The position numbers and the translations under genes were made by a program. Source: Eubacteriaceae bacterium (lineage in GTDB: Bacteria > Bacillota > Clostridia > Peptostreptococcales > Anaerovoracaceae). Taken from it: a stretch of 64,000 nucleotides of DNA. The notes beneath the pieces are model-generated. The model saw nothing but the letters and a program-made list of their open reading frames with translations. It did no database searches and had not been told where the DNA came from. Positions within the stretch are counted from its first letter, which is position 1, and the number at the start of each line of letters is the position of its first letter. Of the stretch, positions 58,019-64,000 are shown piece by piece. The stretch is from NCBI GenBank assembly GCA_902362435.1, contig CABIWW010000002.1, positions 191,511 through 255,510 on the forward strand. The letters run 5' to 3'.

Positions 58019-58027
58019 ATTATACCA
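58019..58027 (-). promoter_or_regulatory. extended -10 promoter inside the invertible segment
   Basis: Minus-strand TGGTATAAT is an exact TGN-TATAAT extended -10, and no good -35 lies at the right distance. In this orientation it reads toward the HTH-sipW operon with a leader of about 190 bases. Confidence 0.6.
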
Positions 58028-58052
58028 ATGGTATTTTTTTGTATTCCAAATA

Positions 58053-58077
58053 ATCGTTTGGATAGAATTCAAACGAT
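58053..58077. promoter_or_regulatory. 8-bp inverted repeat upstream of the matrix-locus promoter
   Basis: ATCGTTTG/CAAACGAT with a nine-base gap, 30-55 bases upstream of the -10. Likely a regulator or recombinase accessory site. Confidence 0.5.
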
Positions 58078-58245
58078 CTTATTTATATATATGTAATTTT
58101 TCCCATTTTCTCACGACAAATGTGAATTTTCTGTAAATCGGTCAGAAATGTTAAACTTTTTCTCGATTAGTCTTGTAAAAAGTCTCCTACCATGATAAAA
58201 TTTCATAACAGCGGATTGGATTTAGTAATTCTATATAATATGTAA

Positions 58246-58267
58246 GTGACAAAATACTTATTTTGTC
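58246..58267. repeat. right 22-bp inverted repeat of the invertible segment
   Basis: Exact inverse of 57842-57863 and directly abutting the stop codon of the tyrosine recombinase gene. The centre reads TACTTA here, the opposite orientation, so recombination would invert the 380 bases between. Confidence 0.8.
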
Positions 58268-59112
58268 TAGAGCACGAGTTGAAGCCGTGCTATTTTTTTT
58301 ACATACTCTGCTTCTGTAGAAATCAGATAAATACGTGTCGTTTCGATACTGCTGTGTCCCATAACATCTGCCAGGCATACTATATCTCTGCACAGGCTGT
58401 AAAAACTCCTCGCAAAAAGATGTCTGAGATTGTGTGGAAAAACTTTTCTGCCCAGAACGCCTGCATGCCGGCAAAGGGCTTTCATGTCGGCCCATATCTG
58501 CTTGCGGCTCAGTGGGCTGCCGTTTTTACTCAAAAAAATCTCTCCTGCTTTTATGCCGAGTTTTCGCATGTATATCCTGAGCTTTTTGCAAAGTTTGTCC
58601 GGTATCAAAATCGTCCGGTGTTTTCCTTTCATTGAAATCTGTGCCCGGCCGCATCTGACTGCCTCGGCGGTTATATGCCGGAGTTCGCTGACTCGGATGC
58701 CGGTCGCACATATGGTCTCCATCAGCAGCGCGATCCTTTCCTTCCCCATTTTGCGTGCGGTCCGGACCAGCCTGCGGTATTCGTCTTCGGTGAGTTCTCG
58801 CTCGGTTTCTCTGAAAAAACGTTTTTGTAATCTCAGAGACTTCAGGCGCAGCTCGTTCCAGCCTGCAAATCTGAAGTATGCGTTGATCGCAGCGATCATT
58901 GAGTTCACGGTCACCGGCTGTCTGCCGCTTTCCAGCAGACTCTGTTTCCACTCTGCCGCGAGCTCCTGAGTCACTTCACGACCGTCCAGCCATCTGCAAA
59001 ATATTTTCACATCATGCAGATACTTTTCGATCGTGCCGTCGCTTCGTTCTTTTTGTCTCAGGAAGGATGCAAATCCCTCTATCGACTCTGTCGTGATCTT
59101 TCGTGTTTCCAT
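58267..59112 (-). CDS. tyrosine recombinase, probable invertase of the adjacent promoter
   Basis: A 281-residue tyrosine recombinase. An N-terminal core-binding domain (FASFLRQKERSDGTIEKYLHDVKIF) precedes catalytic residues: R in TGIRVSEL, K in GKHRTI, HxxR in HNLRHLFA, H in GHSS and the nucleophile in TRIYL. It is small, like RecV/Xer-type invertases. No prophage or plasmid genes are nearby, and its 3' end touches the right inverted repeat. Confidence 0.93.
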   Translation of the reverse strand: METRKITTESIEGFASFLRQKERSDGTIEKYLHDVKIFCRWLDGREVTQELAAEWKQSLLESGRQPVTVNSMIAAINAYFRFAGWNELRLKSLRLQKRFFRETERELTEDEYRRLVRTARKMGKERIALLMETICATGIRVSELRHITAEAVRCGRAQISMKGKHRTILIPDKLCKKLRIYMRKLGIKAGEIFLSKNGSPLSRKQIWADMKALCRHAGVLGRKVFPHNLRHLFARSFYSLCRDIVCLADVMGHSSIETTRIYLISTEAEYVKKIARLQLVL

Positions 59113-59474
59113 TCTGCTTCCTCCAATGTAGTTGACACTCGTATACTATATTCAGTGCCACGAATTCACGATAATTATACAGAACCAGAGGCATTCCATC
59201 TATATTTTATTAACTTTTTAGTGTTGTTTTGTGAATTTCACCGTTTGTGAGACATTTTGCTGCAGTTGAAAATTTACATATTTTTCTTCGCATGTTTATG
59301 CAGTTTTCTACAGATTCCGCAGTTTATTTATGCATGTTTATGCATGTGCTTGAAATGTCCGGCACTCCGGCTGCCGCCCGACATCAGCGATCCGGGCGGC
59401 CGGTGGGAATACCGCAGATCATACGGCAGCCGAGTTGTCTTGAGCCTGAGAACTCTCGGGACTGACGGGCAGCA
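59113..59474. other. intergenic region upstream of the recombinase
   Basis: A TATAAT lies near 59174 on the minus strand without a clear -35, so it may drive the recombinase. Several GCATGTTTATGCA-like repeats lie at 59288-59346. No gene is seen. Confidence 0.4.
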
Positions 59475-61256
59475 TCATTCGAGTCCGGCGTCGTAAACGA
59501 TCTCGCCGTCGAAAATCGTCATGGCTGTTTTCGTTGAAAGCATGCTGTCGGTATCATTGAAGATGTTGCGGCTGAACACGTTGATATCAGCGAGTTTCCC
59601 GGGTTCGAGCGTACCGAGACGATCTTCCATCTGCATAAGGTATGCAGGAGTCCTGGTGGAATTCGTGATGGCTTCCGCAACTGTGAATTTTTCCTGCGGG
59701 TTCCATCCCTCTGCCGGAGTATCGTTGCCCATCCGTCTGGTCACCGCTCTGTAGATCGTGTCTACCGGATCGAGGTCGACGATCGGATAATCCGTGCCGA
59801 ATGCCACGACTGCGCCATTTTCCTGCAGGGTCTTGCCCATCCACGAAAGTTTTATGCGGGCGTCGTCCAGCATGAGGAAAGCGGGGTGGATGTCGAGTGA
59901 ATCGATGACGATATGGCTCGGCTGGATGCTGGCCACCGTGTTCGTTGCCGCAAGGCGCGGGATGTCGTCTTCGTGTATGACTTCGATGTGTTCTATCGCA
60001 TTGCGGATGTCTTTTTCACCGTACTCGCGGCGCGCCGCTTCGTACGCATCGAGCGCAAGGCGAACCGCCGCATCTCCGCACGCGTGCAGCCTCATTGCAA
60101 TACCGTTCTTATAACACTCTCTGCTCTTTTTCATGAGACACTCGGGATCGACCAGCGGCTCTGAACGGAACCCCGGACGATCCTTGTACGGCTCGACCAT
60201 ATAGCCGGTATAGCCCAGCGGTGTGCCGTCGACGAAGCCCTTGAGACCCATGAATCTCAGCTTGTCAGACGCGTATTCTTTTTTCAGCTCGAGTGCCTCT
60301 CGGATGTCCATTTCCATGTGCGGCGCAAAGAACACGCGCATTTTCAGTTCGCCGCGGTTTTCGAGGCGTCTGCAGGCTTTATGTTTCATGATCCGCATGA
60401 CGTGTACGGCGCCGACCGAAGTGATCCCTTTGCTGTGCGCGACGTCCATGAAAATCTTTATCATTTTTTCCTCAAGTTCCGGAGAAGCGTCGAGGGCTTT
60501 GCGCGTCACCATTTCCATGGCGGGCTGTTCGAGGAAAAATCCGGTCGGCTCGCCGTTTTCGTCTCTTTCGATGATACCGCCCTGTGGAGTCGGGGTGTCT
60601 TTATCGATGCCGCAAAGCTCCATCGTTTTGCTGTTTACCCAAACTGCGTGCAGCTCGTTGTTGAATGCGATGACCGGGCGGTCAGGGAAATACTTGTCGA
60701 GGGCTTCCTTTGACGGGAGCGCTTCGCCTGGCCATCTGTAGTTGCACCAGCGGAATCCGATCACCCAGTCGGTCGGGAGCGACCTGTCGGAGTTATGTGA
60801 CCGCTCAGCCGAGGCACTGCCCTTTTCATAAAAATCGTACAGCATCCGTGCCGCCTCTTCCTGTGAATTCGCCTCGTAAAGGTCCACTGTCGCTGCATGC
60901 ATGGAGCCCAGGAACAGGTGGATATGACTGTCGATCAAGCCGGGAGTCACTGTGCGATCACCGAGATCGATGAGCTTGTATGGCGGTTGCGTGGCTGCGT
61001 TTCCGGTTCCTTCTTCAGATTTAACTTCGGATCGGTCGTCAAATCCAGATTCGGGGTGAACCTTTGCTTCGAGGGGAATTTCCGTTTTGATGCAAGCTTC
61101 GGTTTTAGGGTGGGGGTGTGCAGAAATGCCATTGTACTTATCCGTCTCGCCTCTTACTACTTCCTTTATTTTATTGCCTTCGATCTCGATGTAACCTGCA
61201 AATGGCTCGCTGCCGATGCTGTCGAAAATGCAGCTGCTTTTCAGTACAATATTCAT
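59475..61256 (-). CDS. amidohydrolase family protein (YtcJ-like)
   Basis: A 593-residue metal-dependent hydrolase. Metal ligands DSHIHLF near the N-terminal third, ERDENGEPTGF, HACGDAAVRLALDAYE, EHIEVIHEDD and AFGTDYPIVDLDPVD are visible. A 50-residue insert near residues 43-92 (His/Pro/Lys/Glu-rich) is absent from the paralogue at 62074. Substrate unknown. The gene is 817 bases downstream of that paralogue, separated by repeat copy D. Confidence 0.9.
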   Translation of the reverse strand: MNIVLKSSCIFDSIGSEPFAGYIEIEGNKIKEVVRGETDKYNGISAHPHPKTEACIKTEIPLEAKVHPESGFDDRSEVKSEEGTGNAATQPPYKLIDLGDRTVTPGLIDSHIHLFLGSMHAATVDLYEANSQEEAARMLYDFYEKGSASAERSHNSDRSLPTDWVIGFRWCNYRWPGEALPSKEALDKYFPDRPVIAFNNELHAVWVNSKTMELCGIDKDTPTPQGGIIERDENGEPTGFFLEQPAMEMVTRKALDASPELEEKMIKIFMDVAHSKGITSVGAVHVMRIMKHKACRRLENRGELKMRVFFAPHMEMDIREALELKKEYASDKLRFMGLKGFVDGTPLGYTGYMVEPYKDRPGFRSEPLVDPECLMKKSRECYKNGIAMRLHACGDAAVRLALDAYEAARREYGEKDIRNAIEHIEVIHEDDIPRLAATNTVASIQPSHIVIDSLDIHPAFLMLDDARIKLSWMGKTLQENGAVVAFGTDYPIVDLDPVDTIYRAVTRRMGNDTPAEGWNPQEKFTVAEAITNSTRTPAYLMQMEDRLGTLEPGKLADINVFSRNIFNDTDSMLSTKTAMTIFDGEIVYDAGLE

Positions 61257-61470
61257 ATTTCTCCTCCTTTTCGGGTATGGGGATTTTGGTTGGTGATTGG
61301 TTAGAGTTTGGTTGCTTAGAGTTGGTGGTTAGGGTTGGTGGTTAGGGTCGATGCTTAAGTGGTACAGGCAGCAAGATTGTGAAATCTTCGGCCCTGCTTT
61401 TAAGTGATTTTACTTGGGATTATGCTTTGCCTGGCCAGCCCTGCCGGAGCTGCGCCGGGGTGATCGTTTT

Positions 61471-61725
61471 TTTGTGTAGAAAAGCTTCTTCTCAAAAATT
61501 ATTACACTTACGGGGGGCGGGCTTGTGTATGATGCCGGAAATTCAATTTTTATTGCACAACGTTTTGTAATTTTTTGGTATTTTATCGTGTTTTTGATGC
61601 TTTTTTGGCTTATTTAGCTATATCGGGCTGATTTCGTGTGTATAGTGTTATACGGAACACACTATCATACACATTTTTTTAGCCCTTTGTGTATTTCTGA
61701 AAAAAAACGGATATCACTACACAAG
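61471..61725. repeat. 256-bp eight-heptamer intergenic element, copy D
   Basis: Heptamers start at 61472, 61503, 61523, 61554, 61636, 61668, 61687 and 61718, offsets 0, 31, 51, 82, 164, 196, 215, 246. Outside the heptamers it hardly resembles copies A-C, so spacing is conserved more strongly than sequence. Confidence 0.78.
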
Positions 61726-61793
61726 TCGGCAGCCGAGGGCGGCTCAAGATCTGATTTACCGACTCTACCTTTTATCATGACTTTTACATATGT

Positions 61794-61859
61794 ATGAAAT
61801 ATCGCAAGCGATATTTCATCATTATCCATATACATAAGCCGGCGTTAGAAAACGCCGGC
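61794..61859. terminator. two adjacent perfect hairpins
   Basis: ATGAAATATCGC/GCGATATTTCAT (61794-61805, 61808-61819) and GCCGGCGTT/AACGCCGGC (61838-61846, 61851-61859). Neither has a clear T-run. They could end transcription of the upstream amidohydrolase inefficiently or serve another role. Confidence 0.35.
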
Positions 61860-62073
61860 CTCTTATTCATATGATGCGCGGGCGAATGCCCGCACTGCTT
61901 TTCGGCGCGCTCTGCGCGCCGCAGATACTGCGTGCCGCCGAACGATCGCGTGCAAATCGAATGTCTGCGCTTTACATAACCGGGCGCCGCCTGATGTCAG
62001 GCGCGACCAGACGATCGGCCAGACGATCGCGCGGTGCCTGAAGCTATGCGCTTTACAGCTGCGGTCTACAGAT

Positions 62074-63669
62074 CTACAGCTCGTCGAATACCACTTCGCC
62101 GTCGAACAGTGTCATCACTGTCTTTACGGACGGGATGTCCTCCTCATTCTCGAAGATGTTCTTGTTGAACACATTGATATCGGCGAGTTTGCCGACTTCG
62201 AGAGTTCCGAGCTTATCTTCCATGCGCATCATGTAAGCCGGGCCCTTTGTGGAGTTTGTGATCGCTTCCGCGATAGTGAATTTTTCCTGCGGGTTCCAGC
62301 CGTCTACCGGCAGATCGTCTTCCATACGTCTCTTGACTGCTCTGTAGATCGTGTCGACAGGGTCGAGCTCTACGATCGGGTAGTCGGTACCGAACGCGAT
62401 CTTTGCGCCGGCTTTTGCGAGAGTCTTGCCAGGCCATGCCAGTTTGATACGTTCAGCGTCGAGCATCTGGAATACAGGATGCTTTTCCAGCGACTCCATC
62501 AGGATGTGGCAAGGCTGGATGCTGGCGATCGTGTTGGTTTCTGCAAATCTGTTCAGATCGTCAGGATGCAGCACTTCGATGTGCTCGATAGTGTTTCTTA
62601 CGTCCTTCGGTCCGATCGCTTTCCTTGCGCCTTCGAATGCGTCGAGCGCCATTCTTACCGCGCCGTCGCCGCACGCGTGCAGTCTGAGCGGGATATCGTG
62701 CTCATAGCACTGCTTGCACTTCGCATCGAGCCAGTCTTTGTCTACGAGCGGCTGCGAGCGGAATCCCGGGCGATCCGTGTAAGGCTCTACCATGTATCCG
62801 GTGTATCCCAGCGGAGTTCCGTCCATGAAGCCCTTGAGGCCGAGGAAACTGAGCCTGTCGGACTTGTACTCTTCCTTGAGCTTGAGAGCCTCGTCAAAAT
62901 CCATCTCCATATGAGGAGCAAAGAACACTCTCACTTTGAGCTTGCCCTTTTCTTCAAGTCTTCTGCATGCTTCATTTTTCATGATCTTGAGCACGTGGAC
63001 TGCGCCTACCGAAGTAACGCCCTTTGTGTGCGCCATGTTGATGAAGCCTTCGATCAGTTCTTCTTCTTTTTCAGGCGAAAAATCAAGCGCTCTGTCTGTA
63101 GCTAGCTCCATTGCCGGCTGCTCGAGCAGGAATCCTGTAGGTTCGCCGTTCTCGTCTCTTTCGATGATGCCGCCGTCAGGATCTGCTGTGTCTTTTGTGA
63201 TGCCGCAGATTTCCAGGGTCTTGCTGTTTACCCAGATGGCATGCAGCTCGTCGTTGAATGCGATCACAGGACGGTCAGGGAAATATTTGTCAAGTGATGC
63301 TTTTGTAGGCAGCTTTTCGTCCGGCCATCTGTAATGCGACCATCTGAAACCGAGCACCCATTCGTCATCACGGTCTTTGTAAAATTCATAGAGGTTCTTT
63401 GCCGCTTCTTCTTCTGTCGCCGTATTGTACAGATCTATAGTAGCGTTGTGCAGTGAACCGAGGAAAAGGTGGATATGGCTGTCGATCAGCCCTGCAGTTA
63501 TCGTTCTGTCTCCGCAGTCTCTGAGATCGTATTTTGCCGGATCATTGTATTTGTCCGTCTCACCTTTTGTCACTTCTTTGATCTTGTTGTCTTCGATTTC
63601 TATGTAACCTGCAAAAGGTTTATCTCCGACGCTGTCATAGATACATGTGCTTTTAAGTACCAGATTCAT
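62074..63669 (-). CDS. amidohydrolase family protein (YtcJ-like)
   Basis: A 531-residue paralogue of the 59475 gene and very similar to it (NLVLKSTCIYDSVGDKPFAGYIEIE, DSHIHLF, HACGDGAVRMALDAFEGARK, AFGTDYPIVELDPVD). It lacks the 50-residue insert and is the more typical form. Start 63669 has GGGGGAC upstream; an extension to 63759 lacks similarity. A promoter lies 125-155 bases upstream. Confidence 0.92.
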   Translation of the reverse strand: MNLVLKSTCIYDSVGDKPFAGYIEIEDNKIKEVTKGETDKYNDPAKYDLRDCGDRTITAGLIDSHIHLFLGSLHNATIDLYNTATEEEAAKNLYEFYKDRDDEWVLGFRWSHYRWPDEKLPTKASLDKYFPDRPVIAFNDELHAIWVNSKTLEICGITKDTADPDGGIIERDENGEPTGFLLEQPAMELATDRALDFSPEKEEELIEGFINMAHTKGVTSVGAVHVLKIMKNEACRRLEEKGKLKVRVFFAPHMEMDFDEALKLKEEYKSDRLSFLGLKGFMDGTPLGYTGYMVEPYTDRPGFRSQPLVDKDWLDAKCKQCYEHDIPLRLHACGDGAVRMALDAFEGARKAIGPKDVRNTIEHIEVLHPDDLNRFAETNTIASIQPCHILMESLEKHPVFQMLDAERIKLAWPGKTLAKAGAKIAFGTDYPIVELDPVDTIYRAVKRRMEDDLPVDGWNPQEKFTIAEAITNSTKGPAYMMRMEDKLGTLEVGKLADINVFNKNIFENEEDIPSVKTVMTLFDGEVVFDEL

Positions 63670-64000
63670 AATTGTCCCCCTATCTTTCCGGCGCGGCTGT
63701 ACCCGGGCTGCGTGTTCGCGCTGCAGCCCGGCAATGCCGGCCATACTTAGTAACTTCAACTGTATTTGATGTTCTAACTCCTTTAGTTATATTACTATAC
63801 TCCAAATAAAAAAGTGAGTAAATCTCTTAATTGCTAATTCTTTTAATTTTCAGAAAAGAGTTTTGCGTTTTTTGCGCCGGGGTCTCGGGAGACAGCAACT
63901 AAATCTTTTTGACGGTTTGTTTTATGTAAAGGTGCACGAGGCCGGGATGCGGGAGGTTCATGGCGCAGGTTGGTCTGTGTCGGGGTGAGAGGTACGGCGG
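63670..64000. other. upstream region of the amidohydrolase
   Basis: Contains the promoter below and an AT-rich then G-rich stretch; no gene is seen. Confidence 0.5.
63794..63822 (-). promoter_or_regulatory. promoter of the amidohydrolase gene
   Basis: Minus-strand TTTACT (63822-63817), 17 bases, TATAGT (63799-63794). Confidence 0.55.

Larger units (their letters stand above)
61257..62073. other. intergenic region between the amidohydrolases
   Basis: No gene. It holds repeat copy D (61471-61725), two GGTTGGTGGTTAGG-like repeats at 61319-61350, hairpins at 61794-61859 and a small hairpin at 61987-62002. Confidence 0.5.

Noticed and set aside
61319..61350. Telomere-like TTAGGG repeats
   Set aside because: Only two imperfect copies within a GT-rich stretch in the middle of a bacterial contig.
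1..64000. tRNA or rRNA genes
   Set aside because: No cloverleaf-like or rRNA-like sequence was recognised by eye; a covariance-model search would be decisive.

Overview
The window comes from a mid-GC, anaerobic, spore-forming member of the Firmicutes, most likely a gut or oral Clostridia of the Family XIII/Anaerovoracaceae kind. This is inferred from a SpoIIE gene with a Spo0A-type promoter, a biotin carrier and carboxyltransferase of the sodium-pump decarboxylase type, and a spoIIE-tilS-ftsH-coaX-dusB order that echoes Bacillus subtilis. No rRNA or tRNA gene was seen, so the genus is not fixed.

Layout. 1-2.9 kb: the end of a molybdate ABC transporter operon (modA-modB-modC) with a molybdopterin-binding protein. 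3.0-3.3 kb: a DUF2325 protein. 3.9-12.5 kb, minus strand: an acetoin dehydrogenase operon (E1 alpha, E1 beta, E2, E3) continuing into lipoate genes (two lipoate-protein ligases, a stand-alone lipoyl domain, lipoyl synthase). It is read from a sigma-54 promoter and faces the divergent activator gene acoR. 15.8-17.6 kb: a sodium:solute symporter split by a frameshift, with its own sigma-54 promoter and the same upstream motif cluster as acoA. 18.4-21.9 kb: two divergent small repressor genes and a PadR-DUF1700-DUF4097 operon. 22-35.8 kb, minus strand: dusB, coaX, three decarboxylase subunits, glyA, a PucR regulator, ftsH, tilS and spoIIE. 36-41.5 kb: a nuclease-fold protein, tatD, metG and a cytidylate-kinase-like gene. 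42-46.2 kb: two gene remnants joined head to head, then a MarR-MATE efflux operon. 47.4-48.4 kb: an Rpn-type nuclease gene. 49.4-59.1 kb: a surface-matrix locus (sipW-type signal peptidase, four TasA/CalY-like subunits, a 1001-residue von Willebrand A protein, an LPXTG-like protein). 59.4-63.7 kb: two paralogous amidohydrolases.

The most striking unexplained signal is in the intergenic DNA. Four copies of an approximately 256-bp element (15363, 17987, 46844, 61471) each carry eight heptamers related to TTGTGTA or its complement, in alternating orientation at start offsets of about 0, 31, 50, 82, 165, 197, 216 and 247. Spacing is kept to within 1-2 bp while the sequence between diverges. A second family (41617, 48706) uses TTACCAA/TTGGTAA with the same 31-bp pair distance. 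The second strong signal is a probable invertible promoter: identical 22-bp inverted repeats bracket the promoter region of the surface-matrix locus and abut a tyrosine recombinase gene. A third is a tandem pair of structured leader elements just upstream of the acetoin dehydrogenase E3 gene.

All calls are by eye from sequence. Family names rest on recognised motifs, not on database searches.
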